Program-made: the position numbers and the translations under genes
DNA from: Conidiobolus incongruus B7586
Lineage: Eukaryota > Entomophthoromycota > Entomophthoromycetes > Entomophthorales > Conidiobolaceae
Length of the DNA stretch: 16,915 nucleotides
Direction of reading: 5' to 3'
Assembly (NCBI GenBank): GCA_000697335.1
Contig: JNEM01009868.1
Span: 1 to 16,915 of the forward strand
Shown: piece after piece, positions 1-10,617 of the stretch
Numbering within the stretch: position 1 is the first letter of the stretch
How the letters are laid out: every line of letters begins with the position of its first letter
The notes under the pieces: model-generated
The model's database searches: none
Seen by the model: the letters and a program-made list of their open reading frames with translations, nothing else
What the model was told of the DNA's origin: nothing

Positions 1-2576
1 AATAATTTATTCAATAATTTATAATAAATTTTAATTAATATTCATTTAACTTTAAAATAACAAATTTAGTGATATATTATATTTTTTAATAAAATATTAT
101 TTAAGTTATTTACATATCTTATTTTTTTTAAAAGGTTTATAATTAAGTTTTACTAATACTAAAATAAAAAGATTTTGATAATTATTTTCAAATTAAAATA
201 TAATTAAACTTAATAATAAATTTTTTAATAAAAATTATTTAATAAAAACTATATTATAAATTTATTTTATATATTTTAAAAATATAAAATCTTTATTTTT
301 TTATTATTCAATTTTTACAAGTAATATTATATTGAAAATAACAAATCAAAAAAATTATCATTTTCCCTTTTTAAAATATTATATTAATTTATATGGCTTT
401 TAAGTCTTAGGATTTTTAAAATATATTGTTTCTTTTATACTTAGCAGAATATTAATTATCAACTTATTTTGCTATTTTAAAACCTTTTATTAATTTTTCT
501 TTTTATTCAAAAACTAGATATAATTAATTTAAATATTCTCTTTTTTACCTGTTGTTTATGAGATATTGTATAATTTATATATTGACTCAATATTAAATTA
601 TATCAGTTATTTTGCAAAAATTAAATCTATTGTTAATTTATTATATTAATTATACCCTAAGGAGAGATTATTACTAAGCTATTTTATTGAAATATTATTT
701 ATAATAATTAATCTAGAGATAATAAGTTTTAAAATTATATTTACAAATATAATTAAAATTTTTGAAATGATAATAAAGCACATTTTAACTTTATATATAA
801 ATTTTAATCAACTTTAGAATCAATTATATTGATAGTCAAGTTTTAATATAATAGAATGATGGTTTATAACTATTTGTGATTTGATTAAGGTTTGGAGGCC
901 TTTTTAGGAAATCAATTAGGTTAAGAATAAAAACAGAGGTTTATAAGGCTAAAATAATAGAAAATTTTGTTGAAATAGAGGAGAATAGACCGGTATTTGT
1001 ATTTATTTACTCAATTATGGATGATTATTAGTTATAAATAATATTGAGTGAATAATCTCAACAAATTTATGATTATAAATTTAGGCAATAACGGATAAAT
1101 TAAAAAAATTGATCATTTTAGAACTAAGTGTTTAATAAAATCAGGAATTAAAAATGAGATAAGGATAGCAAAATAATGAAAATATAATCAAATAAACATA
1201 AGCAACATATTTAATATCATAAATATTTTTGCGCTCATCAAAATTTTTTAAATATTAAATTCATATTTTGAAGTTACTATTTTATGATATATTTTTTGAG
1301 TTAGAAATTACTTTTTTCATTGATTAAAAAGTTGAATGATATTAAATTCTGACTAAAATTTGAATCTTACAAGAGTTTATTTAGTTCCAATATTTCTAGC
1401 TTTATCCCAGTGACAAAGAGTGATCAATAAAATTCTAACTTGTTTCTGAACTATAGAAATAAAAATAGAATTTGAATTTCTATATATGACGTTGGGCAAC
1501 AATGATAATTATATTTTGTATTATATGAAACTTAATATTATTGTTAAAAAATATTGAAGTATCTGTAATGCAAGTGAGAGTTTATCTAGATCTTGATTAA
1601 ATATTGATTATACATGCACAGGACTAAAGGAAATTGCAAGAACAGTATAGTGAATATTGATATTTAATTGGCATTTTAGTAGTATTTCAAATTTGAATCC
1701 AGTTTCACTAATTTCGAAACTAACAAAAGATTGATTTTAATCATAATGTATTTAATAAGAAAATTTAATTTTCAATCATTAAGTGGTGTAATGTTAACAT
1801 TTCTTTACCAAGAATCAAATATTAAATAACTTTACATTATTCAAACCAAAAACATGAATTTGTCAAAAATAAATTTTTATTAAGAGTAATTTGTTGTTTA
1901 ACATGACAGCAACCTTTGTTTTGGATTTGTAATAAAACCGTTGTCAAATTAAAAGTCACTTGTTGATATTTTGAATTTGATACAATACTAAAAATAATTA
2001 TGAAAAATGATTATTAAATTTGGTAAATTTACAAATTAATAGTACCTAATATTTGGTCTAATAGATTATTATTTCCTTTTATGTTAATCGAATATTGTTT
2101 TAACTCTCTAGGTGTAATAACAATATTATTTTTTTGATTTTCTTTGAATTAAGCCACTAAATAGCAAGCATTCCCCTGCTTGTACCTCTACTTATGATTC
2201 AATGATTCATTATTAAATTTATGGGATGATGGTGGGAAATTTTTGAGAATTGAAAAACATTGATGAAATTTGTATTTATCATTTATTATGATATTCAATT
2301 GGATGAAAATTTTATTAAGCTTTAGTTTGTTTACTGAATTAGCTTTAGAGTTTATTTAAATTTCATCACATATTACAGCTGTATTTTAATTATAACTTGG
2401 TTCTTTTTCATTGGCTAATGTTTAAACCTTATTAACATTACCTCATATATCGAAATTTTTTAATAATTGATAGAATTTATTAAGTTAATAATTTAAAGAT
2501 TATTGAATGTATTAAGAAGCTTTAATTGATAATATGTTAACAACATTTAGAATTCATCACAATTAATAAAAAAGAG
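1..2576. other. AT-rich spacer without a recognisable gene
   Basis: Very AT-rich DNA with runs of A and T and stops in all frames. I found no homology-bearing reading frame, RNA gene or transposon. Slightly less AT-rich patches lie near 880-1020, 1370-1440, 1560-1650 and 2150-2200, but none translates into a protein I recognise. A small hairpin (six-base stem CAAGCA/TGCTTG, loop TTCCCC) lies near 2168-2186; nothing links it to a function. Confidence 0.6.
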
Positions 2577-3129
2577 TATAAATATATCATAGAATCGAGA
2601 TTTTTTTTTCTTACTTTTATTCATCATCGCTTTTACCTTGAACTTTAAAATTGGATAATAGTGATGAATGGTTTATTTTCTATATTAGGTAAGTTTCCTT
2701 ATTCTTTCACTTATTAAAAAATTATGATACCTCAAAGTCATGATTCAGTATCATTATGATATCATATATCAACTTGTTTACTCATAACTACTAATATTAT
2801 TCGTTTAAAAAGTGATCATGATTACTGATTTGCCTTTTTAAAATCATATGTTTCAAAATTGGCTCTCTTTCGGATTGAAAGCAGAATTTAACTCATTATT
2901 TGATGATTCAAAATGAATTCAAAATTATGTATGTAGTATTGAACCTTAAATTTTTTTAAAATAGTGATACCATAGTGATTTAATCAAAAAATTTAAGATT
3001 TGACGATATATATATAAGCCTTGAATGAACTCAAACTGTTTTGTTTATAATCCATTTTGAATTGTGGAAAAATCTTTTCATTTTTGGTTTTAGCAGATAC
3101 ATTTTTGATAGTGAATTATTGTGATTATA
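2577..3129 (+). promoter_or_regulatory. 5' region of the mei2-like gene with TATA-like boxes and a possible upstream exon
   Basis: Two TATA-like boxes are visible: TATAAATA at 2577-2584 and TATATAAG at 3011-3018, the second about 110 bases before the chosen start at 3130. A short open segment from an ATG at 2664 ends at a consensus donor, G|GTAAGT, at 2688/2689. Together with the first TATA-like box this could be a 5' leader exon. Short coding-like runs also begin at ATGs at 2848 and 3025 but end in stops. An in-frame TGA at 3112-3114 with no acceptor after it blocks extension of the main coding exon upstream, which fixes the start at 3130. The promoter role is inferred from sequence alone. 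Confidence 0.35.
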
Positions 3130-4848
3130 ATGCTATGTGCTACGAGTGGTGACAGTCTGAAAGAGATCAATCCTTTGAAACCGTATAATATTTTGAACTC
3201 TATTAACCTAGATACAGACAACTATCATCTAGACAAAAATCAAGAAGACAGACATGAAAAAATTATTCAATTAATCTGTTTGAAAAATATCAATTTGAAT
3301 TGTTGTTCTTTAGTTAACTTTTTGGTATATTTATTTATTGATTGTAGACTTATTAAATTTTATTAATTATTTATCACATTATAGTGCCAAAATAATGTTG
3401 CGAAATTAATTCAAATTCATTCGAATCATTTTATTATAGTCATTTTTGACCAATTCGCAGCTATTAAAATTTTCAATTATCTCATGACTAGTCCATTGTT
3501 CTGGTCTTGTGAAATTTATTTGGCAACTTGGACTGATTTAGAATGGGTAACCCTTCTCTATCTCTACTATTATGTTATTTTTACTAATTTTTTTTCAATT
3601 CAGCTTGCTCGTAACGATTATATCGATTCTCGCATCGTCAACTTATTGGGTAATGGTCTGGTTATTTGGGATATTCCATTGACCAGATTTGAAAATCTCA
3701 AGGTAATTACTTAGTAATTTAAGATTAAGGATCATTTTAATTCTTTTTGCTATTAGGAAACCCTATTTCAACTTGGAGAATTAACTACATTGAATCAATG
3801 CTATCAAGAAGATGGAAAAATGGTAATTTTATGCGAATTTTCTGATTTAAGGATGCTAGCAAGGGCTATTGAATTCATTGAAATTAAATTTCCAAAGGTA
3901 TTGCTAATTTTATCTCAATTTCTCTTCCTACTCTCTTCTAATATACTTTAAAGGTTCAAGTTTGCTGCTGCGATTTAGAGCAAATTATTTTAGATTGGAA
4001 ACTTGCTATACGCGAAATCACATTATCCAATAGATTGATTCATGACAACCATCACAATAAAGATCCAATCGTCAGTCAAACAAATACAACTAAATCTACT
4101 TCACAAATTAATTGGAAACTTTCTGATACCATCAGGGTCATTCAAAGTAAGTAATGTTAATTATCATCATCCAAATTTAACTAAGCTCAATTAGAACAAG
4201 ACACGAGAACTACATTTATGATAAAAAATATTCCTAACAAATACAATCAGGTATCTCAAATACATTAATTTTTGAAAATTGATTACTCATTTAACATAGA
4301 AAATGTTGATCGAACTCTTAAATCAAAAATTATATGGCAATTTTGACTTCTTATATCTAAGAATCGATTTTAAAAATTTATGTAATGTGGGTTACGCTTT
4401 TATTAACTTTACCAATTTGGAGTAAGTAGTTTAGTAATAGTTTATTTTGGAATATATATTTATTTGATACTGTTTATAGTGCTGTAATTTATTTTATTCA
4501 TCACTTTGTTGGTAAAAAATGGTAATTGTTTTTCAAATTTCCATTCTTGAACTTATTACTAATCGTAGAATTTAGGCCCAATTTCAACTCTGAAAAACTA
4601 TGTGATTTAGCCTACGCCAAAGTCCAAGGAAAAGCAGCACTCATTGAAAAATTTAAAAATTCTAGGTAATAAAATATAATTTCATATTTCATACTGTTTA
4701 ATTCAATCTATTTAGCATTATGGAAAAAGATCCCGAATTCAGACCTTGTCTCTTCAACAATGGTGAGCCTGAACCCTTTCCATCTCCTTCTAGCTCCAGA
4801 CTTTCTTTGGCGTCGTTATTGGATATTCATCCTTTCAAGGAGGTTTAG
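3130..4848 (+). CDS. mei2: Mei2-like RNA-binding protein, three RRMs, ten exons
   Basis: Predicted 410-residue RNA-binding protein of the Mei2 family. In fission yeast Mei2 commits cells to meiosis and binds a meiosis-specific RNA through its C-terminal RRM. Inferred exons are 3130-3324, 3385-3546, 3604-3702, 3757-3897, 3954-4146, 4195-4250, 4300-4421, 4480-4521, 4576-4665 and 4716-4848. All nine introns are GT-AG, 48-60 nt, and phases join cleanly. RRM1 is about residues 43-118, with its second half recognisable by [18 protein letters not shown]2 is about 137-195 (LVIWDIP). The diagnostic Mei2 C-terminal RRM starts near 268 with [15 protein letters not shown] and continues with [17 protein letters not shown] and YAKVQGK. 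That last domain makes the family call firm; RRM1 and RRM2 are weaker matches. The protein is shorter than fission yeast Mei2 (about 750 residues), mainly because it lacks long disordered segments. Intron 2 (3547-3603) is 57 nt and stop-free, so retaining it would add 19 residues. Confidence 0.85.
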
Positions 4849-4931
4849 TATATTATTTGTGAATATTGTATTATTACGTATATATATTATATAGCTACAA
4901 GTATTTATTATTGAATAGATTCTTGCATTGT

Positions 4932-4937
4932 AATAAA
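4932..4937 (+). promoter_or_regulatory. poly(A) signal of the mei2-like gene
   Basis: AATAAA 84 bases after the TAG stop and before the next gene. It supports ending the mei2-like gene at 4848 rather than splicing on. Confidence 0.55.
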
Positions 4938-5135
4938 ATCTCATATTTAGTCATCATAATTAAACGTTTTTATTAAATTAATTTATTGATATAGAAAATT
5001 TAGGATTTAAATTTGGATTATCAATATATCTCATTATTAAAAAATATCAGAAATTGCATAAATTCCAATTGATCTAAAATCCTCCAATTTTAAAAATATA
5101 AATTTAAAAATATTTATCTGTATAATAAGTCAAAA

Positions 5136-6030
5136 ATGGCAGAAAATAGCCTTCTGTCAGCATTAAATGAAAAATTTTAAACATGAATCTATCCAGGTAT
5201 TTTTCCAAATTGAAAAAATTATTTTTAGCTTATTTACTAATAATATAGAATGATTTAAAAACACCAATTGAAAATCAGAATCTTGTCAAGAACTATATCT
5301 CTACAGTAGTTCAAGATTCTGCAGTTGGTGATGTGATGTTCGTCAAAAATTTGAAGAATAGGTCCTTATTTTTAAGTCAGCCTAAATAACAGAAGAAATT
5401 GAGTGAGATTACAGATAGAAAATTGAAGAGGAATCAAAATCGAAACAGTCCAAATATTCGTAGGCTGAAGAGAGTCAAAATGTTTTGAATTAGATGCAAA
5501 ATCTCTGAAGTATTTACATTCTTAAATATTTAATTGAATAGTATTTGGTAATGTACTAGGTTAGTTATGAGATATTATTGAATTTAAACCACTTATGGCT
5601 TCAATATATTCAAGAACTCAAAGGGGCTCATATCCCGCAATTATTTGCTGAGCATTTGTTGAAAGCAGACCTCCATGGTAGTATCCTAACAGATAATCTC
5701 TATCAACTATTCTCTTGATATCAACAAATATCAACAATATGCTATTTATACTTGTTAAATCTAAACACCATACACTCTTCAGTCAATCAGGAATTGTTTT
5801 ACAAAATTTGAAAAATTTTAACCCCTAATAACCGTCTATTAAGTAACCCTTACTAATGCAATTTTCAAGCTGTGTTTTAACATTTACTATTGGCGATATT
5901 CGAATCCAGCTGTGTATTTCAATTGTGTTTTGGTGACTGTACTCATGAGTCGTTTGGCCCTCAGCTTGTAGGAAGGCCAGTAGATCGCTCTGTCAAGAAG
6001 TTTAAAAAGAAGGCAACCATCGATCCGTGA
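5136..6030 (+). pseudogene. POP4: Broken POP4 (Rpp29), protein subunit of RNase P/MRP
   Basis: POP4 binds the RNA of RNase P and RNase MRP, which process tRNA and rRNA precursors in the nucleus. Homology follows the human protein in order: a basic stretch (RNSPNIRRLKRVKMF, then FELDAKSLK), LNHLWLQYIQEL, the hallmark LLKADLHGSILT, VKSKHHTLFSQSGIVLQ, a strand around CVLTFTIGDIRIQL, and the C-terminus DRSVKKFKKKATIDP. Clear introns are 5197-5248 (branch TACTAAT) and 5510-5564; a third at 5693-5751 would be AT-AC. The frame is interrupted: one base too many in TTTT at 5175-5178, an in-frame TAA at 5387-5389, one base too many in TTTT at 5483-5486, a shift in the A/T run at 5811-5819 with a return near 5845-5860, and an unresolved junction at 5914-5950. 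Retained introns mean it is not a processed copy. It is either a fairly young pseudogene with a working copy elsewhere, or a real gene hit by base-calling errors. AATAAA follows at 6044. Confidence 0.75.
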
Positions 6031-6043
6031 ATTTGTATTTAGA

Positions 6044-6049
6044 AATAAA
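6044..6049 (+). promoter_or_regulatory. poly(A) signal after POP4
   Basis: AATAAA 14 bases after the TGA that ends the POP4 C-terminal motif. Its conserved position suggests the copy was, or is, a transcribed gene. Confidence 0.45.
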
Positions 6050-6533
6050 TATTTTTAGAAAATTTCTCTTCAAATTTTAGTGGTACGGCCAATTACATAG
6101 ATTTTTATTGTTGTAATTAGAATTTTATGTTATTTTTAAAAATCTAAATAGAGTAAATATTTCGCTTTCGTTGGATTATATGACATATGTAGTACAATTA
6201 CATGAAAATCAGACATTCTAACTAATTTCAACAAGTTATACTTTTAAAAAATGAATGTCACTTTGTCGGTCACTTTAAAACACAATTTGAATAATTATGA
6301 AATGTCATATGATTTGATGAAATAGGATGTTTTTAACCAATTATTCTATTTTATTAGGAACTCATGATTTATATTGAGCCAAAAATTATTCTAATTTTTT
6401 AGAATATTGGTTAAAAATTTCATATTTAATTATATCATTAAAATCCTTCAAGATTTTTTTCATGAATAGCAATGCATTTGATTTGACATCATAATGGTAG
6501 CACCCATAAGTAATTTATCTCACAAAAATTGAT
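6050..6533. other. Spacer between POP4 and QNS1, with one copy of a dispersed 18-mer
   Basis: No gene seen. At 6262-6279 lies an 18-base word whose reverse complement recurs at 14830-14847 with one mismatch; the flanks also share short matches. The remainder is AT-rich non-coding sequence that includes the upstream region of QNS1. Confidence 0.5.
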
Positions 6534-6540
6534 TATAAAA
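6534..6540 (+). promoter_or_regulatory. TATA-like box upstream of QNS1
   Basis: TATAAAA 60 bases before the QNS1 start codon. The background is AT-rich, so a chance match is quite possible. Confidence 0.3.
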
Positions 6541-6600
6541 AAATACCAACCATCCTCTCCACTTAAGTGACTATTAAATGAAATAAAATAAAAATAAAAA

Positions 6601-8950
6601 ATGGCAAATTACGTAACCATTGCAACATGCAGTTTGAATCAGTGGAGTTTAGACTTCGAAGGCAATTATAATCGCATTGTTGAATCTATCAAGTTAGCGA
6701 AGCAGAAGGGTGCAAAATTGAGAACTGGGCCCGAACTTGAAATTACGTAAATAAAATTACAAATATTTTAAACAGAAATATATATTTATAATTTTATATA
6801 GGGGCTATAGTTGCCAGGACCACTTTTTAGAAGGTAAACAAAACACCAAAACTTAAATCGGTCGTTATTAAATTTGTCTAGCGGATACTATTAACCACAG
6901 TTGGGAGAGCGTTGAAAGATTATTGAAATCGGATTTGACTAAGGATATTTTGGTGGATGTCGGCATGTAAGATATAAAATAAAGTGTAAAAAATGCTGTG
7001 CTAATGATTTGGTTTAGGCCTGTTTTGCACAAGTCATGTACTTTCAACTGTAGAGTATTCATCCATAACTCTAAGGTTTTGTTCATTCGTCCAAAGCAGT
7101 GGTTGGCTAACGATGGACTTCATCGCGAGTTGAGATGGTTTACTCCTTGGTCAAGACCTCATTACATCGAAGACTTCCCCCTACCACCCTCTATTCGTAA
7201 GCTCACTGGTCAATCGACAGTACCATTTGGTGACGCATTACTCAGAACCGTGGACACTTGTGTTGCTATTGAAACTTGTGAAGAATTATTTACTCCACAA
7301 AGTCCCCATATCAACATGAGTTTGGACGGTGCTGAAATTTTCTTGAATGGTAGCGCTAGCCATCACGAGCTGAGAAAACTTCATCGTCGTGTCGAGCTCA
7401 TTAAAGAAGCCACTACCAAAACAGGTGGTATTTACATGTACGGAAATCAAAAAGGATGCGATGGCGACCAGGTTTACTACGATGGTAGTTCAATGATTTG
7501 TGTTAACGGTCAAATCCTTTCTCAAGGATCCCAGTTTTCCTTGAACGATGTCGAAATGGTTTTTGCTACTATCGATTTGGAAGATGTTCGCGCTTACAGA
7601 GCTAGTATTATCAGTCGAGGACTTCAAGCTTCTAGGTCACCCATCTATCCTCTCGTACACGTCGACTTTGAGCTCACACAATCCGAACCCTATAAAAATG
7701 GCGTATGGCCCGTACCAACTATCCCAAGACCTCCGAAATTTTTGCCATTTGAGGAAGAAATTGCAAGAGGTCCAGCATGTTGGTTGTGGGACTATTTGCG
7801 CCGTTCCCGCACCAGCGGTTTCTTCCTCCCACTCAGCGGAGGTGCTGACAGTTGCGCAACAGCATTGATCGTCCACTCAATGTGCCGTCAAGTGGTCAAT
7901 GCATCTAGAACTGGTAATACAACAGTAATTGCTGACGCCAGAAGAATTGCAGGCTTACCAGCTGACGATCCTTACGTCCCCGAAGATGCTCAAGAATTCT
8001 GTAACAGAGTCTTCCATACTTGCTACATGGGAACTTCCAACTCTGGCGCAGACACTCGCAACAGAGCTAAGGCTTTAGCCCAAGAGATCGGATCCTATCA
8101 CTTGGACATCAATATAGACGCTGTTGTCCAAGCTGTGCTTGCACTCTTCCAATTGATTACTGGCAAAGCACCCCAATACAAGGTCCATGGTGGCACTGAC
8201 GCCGAAAATTTGGCACTTCAGAACGTTCAGGCACGCCTTCGTATGGTTATTGGTTACATGTTCGCTCAATTGCTCCCCTGGGTTCGTGGAAGAGCTGGAG
8301 GTCTTCTAGTACTCGGTAGTAGTAATGTTGATGAAGCATTACGTGGTTACTTCACCAAGTATGACTGCTCAGCTGCTGACTTGAACCCTATCGGATCTAT
8401 TGGTAAGACCAATCTCAAGAAATTTATCCAACACTACCACCGCACCTACAAAATTGAATGCTTGGCCGATTTCATATCAGCTGTACCATCTGCCGAGTTG
8501 ATTCCCTTCACTGAAGAAGCCATCCAATCGGACGAAGTGGAAATGGGTATGACCTACGAAGAACTTTCCGTATTCGCACGTCTCCGCAACTTGAGTCACC
8601 TCGGGCCTTACGGCATGTACCAAAAACTCCTCCACGAGTGGGGACGTCCTGCATTCCCTCTCGACGAAATGGACGGCACGCCAATCCAATCACCCGCCCA
8701 ATCACCTCCCGAGTTCAAATTATCAGGCAAAGAAATTGCAGACAAGGTCAAGCGCTTTTTCTTCTACTATGGTATCAATCGCCACAAGATGACTACACTC
8801 ACACCCGCCTACCATGCCGAGGGCTACAGTCCCGACGACCGTCGCTTCGATTTGCGACCCATGCTCTACAACGGCCGTTGGGACCGACAATTCCAAAAAA
8901 TCGACGAATTGGCGGAAAAATTCGACACTAGACATAATTTGAAACTGTAA
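6601..8950 (+). CDS. QNS1: Glutamine-dependent NAD+ synthetase
   Basis: Catalyses the last step of NAD+ synthesis: nicotinate adenine dinucleotide + glutamine + ATP to NAD+. It is cytosolic or nuclear in fungi. Exons are 6601-6746, 6802-6833, 6882-6966 and 7018-8950, giving 731 residues (yeast Qns1 is 714). The three GT-AG introns of 48-55 nt all lie in the first 15% of the coding region. The N-terminal nitrilase-fold glutaminase (about 1-300) has the full catalytic triad: Glu45 in [11 protein letters not shown], Lys114 in RPKQWLAND and Cys175 in ETCEELFTP, at the same numbers as I recall for the yeast enzyme. The C-terminal synthetase domain has the ATP P-loop SGGADS at 361-366, then [15 protein letters not shown] and [18 protein letters not shown]. 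The start ATG opens [15 protein letters not shown], the usual N-terminus, and the stop is TAA. The long last exon is GC-richer than its surroundings. No defect seen. Confidence 0.97.
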
Positions 8951-8978
8951 TATTCTAGTGACGCTGAAGTGTTTAATC

Positions 8979-8984
8979 AATAAA
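8979..8984 (+). promoter_or_regulatory. poly(A) signal of QNS1
   Basis: AATAAA 29 bases after the TAA stop, followed by an A-rich tract. Confidence 0.6.
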
Positions 8985-9142
8985 AAAATAAAATTAAAAC
9001 AAATTGAATATTAGCAAATTTAATCATTTGGATTGTAATGAACCAGATGATGTTTTTTGATAGGCTACTCATAGTTTTATAGTTTTAAATTTATTTAAGA
9101 TTGATTGTTAAAGATATGATTGTGAAGTTGTGATTTTTTTGT

Positions 9143-9217
9143 GCCTCCATTTGGCCTAATGGATATGGTATTGGACCTTTAATCCTGGGATTATGGGCCC
9201 CAGTCCCACATGGGGTG
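9143..9217 (+). tRNA. Degenerate tRNA (probable tRNA pseudogene), anticodon position TTT
   Basis: The order of arms is that of a tRNA. A perfect A box, TGGCCTAATGG, is followed by an anticodon arm TTGGA-CCTTTAA-TCCTG, a short variable loop GGATT, a T arm and an acceptor 3' strand ATGGGGT that pairs with GCC(T)CCAT, with one bulged base. Several universal features are wrong. Position 33 is C instead of T. The T loop reads CCCCAGT where TTCGAGT is expected, so the B box is destroyed. D-stem and anticodon-stem pairs are also lost. A TTTTT tract lies about 20 bases downstream. It resembles the Arg/Lys-type nuclear tRNAs that begin with TGGCCTAATGGATAAGG. Most likely a dead tRNA gene; a tRNA-derived SINE head is less likely because no body or tail repeat is visible. 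Confidence 0.55.
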
Positions 9218-9244
9218 TCGCTATTATTCTGCACCTTTATTTTT

Positions 9245-10560
9245 ACAACCATTCAAAAATATTTAAATCAATATAATGTTTTCAAAATTTTTCACAAAAA
9301 ATAATATAGGATAATATCTTATTATTTTTTTATTCAAATGAATAATCATTCCAATGTTATTAATAAAACAATAAAGATGGTTTGATTTATAAAAACAATA
9401 TTACCACACTATGTATAGAACTCTTCCAATCGTTTTTCAAAAATTTAAAAATTTAAATCAAAAATAACATGATTCAATATTTATATGAAAACTCAATTAA
9501 TATAAAACAATTAATTTTAGATAGAATAATTATAATACACTATTACTCCTCTAAGAGTTCAAATATTGTTTACATTTAATTATTTTCAAAACTACCAATA
9601 TAAAAACTAGTTCAACTAACTTAAATCAAAATCTAATATTAGGTTGAATATTATTCACAATTTTTGGAAATATTAATTCAATCGTTTAACTTATAAAATA
9701 TTATAGCAACATATATGTTATCATATACCTTCAAATTTTGTTAAATAATCAAATTATACCTTATTATTATTTTGTAATTTTAAAATATCCTAATTTATCC
9801 ATTAATCGGAATCTAAACTCCTTATAATATCTAAATAAATCAATATTCAAATTAATTGTAGAAAATTGATTAATTTTTAACAAGTGTTAAATTATTTTTA
9901 AAAAAAAATTGGTGAGATATATTCTAATTTGTTTTTTAAGATTTTATTAAATAAAATTTTAAATGAAATTAATTTAAGTTCAATTTTAATAAAATATCAG
10001 TATAATTTTTTTCATTAGCAAAATATGTATCCAAAAGTTTATTTAATTAATCATAAAAATTAATTATAATCAATATTAAATTTTATTAATTAAAAATCAT
10101 ATAATTTTTAATTAATTAGTTATTTTACATTGAGCTGACTTATAGTTAAAATATCATTTTGAGATTTTGCAATAAATTGTTCATTGATTTCCAATAATAA
10201 TGGCGTTTTATAAATAGTATCAAGATCAGTCATATTATAATGACACTATTTGTTGAATATATTAGTGAAAATATTAGTATATTTTGTTATTTACTTTAAT
10301 TATAAAGTACTGTGTATTATACATAGTCCATGCTGACATACTATGAGGAAAGAAGTTGGGGAGAAATGAATGGTAAAAATATGAAGCGAAATTACATTGT
10401 GAGGAGGAAGGGAATAATCATAATTATCATAAAAAAATGAATAATAATATAAGTTGATATAATAAATAAGTAAAATAGTTATAAAAATGTTATAAAGGAA
10501 TAAATAAAAGTATGAAAATAATATTTAGATTAAAATCAATTATTTTTTTTTTAAAATTTA
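9245..10560. other. AT-rich spacer between the tRNA relic and ATP1
   Basis: Mostly 80-90% A+T by eye, with no recognisable gene. A purine-rich, less AT-rich patch at about 10340-10415 holds a 24-codon ATG frame rich in Lys, Arg and Ile that matches nothing I know. Short inverted repeats such as GTCAT/ATGAC near 10228-10243 are within what this composition gives by chance. The 3' untranslated region of ATP1, transcribed leftwards, must lie in the right-hand part. Confidence 0.6.
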
Positions 10561-10617
10561 TGTAGTACTTTCATTTGTGGAAATACGTTTAAAGGTGGGA
10601 GAATGATGTTAAGAAAT

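Noticed and set aside
4843-5248. Extra splice from the end of mei2 into the open segment at 5249
   Set aside because: It would need an intron of about 400 nt with a poor GTTTAG donor, a poly(A) signal lies in between, and the downstream segment belongs to POP4.
5387-5389. Reassigned genetic code with TAA read as glutamine, suggested by the in-frame TAA in POP4
   Set aside because: QNS1 ends at TAA and mei2 at TAG exactly where the families end, and no TAA or TAG occurs inside their conserved exons.
5362-5392. A 31-nt intron that would remove the in-frame TAA in POP4
   Set aside because: It is far shorter than the other introns (47-126 nt), and joining the ends shifts the frame straight into a stop.
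7548-8980. Additional open frames on both strands over QNS1
   Set aside because: All overlap the intact, conserved NAD+ synthetase exon and have no independent support.
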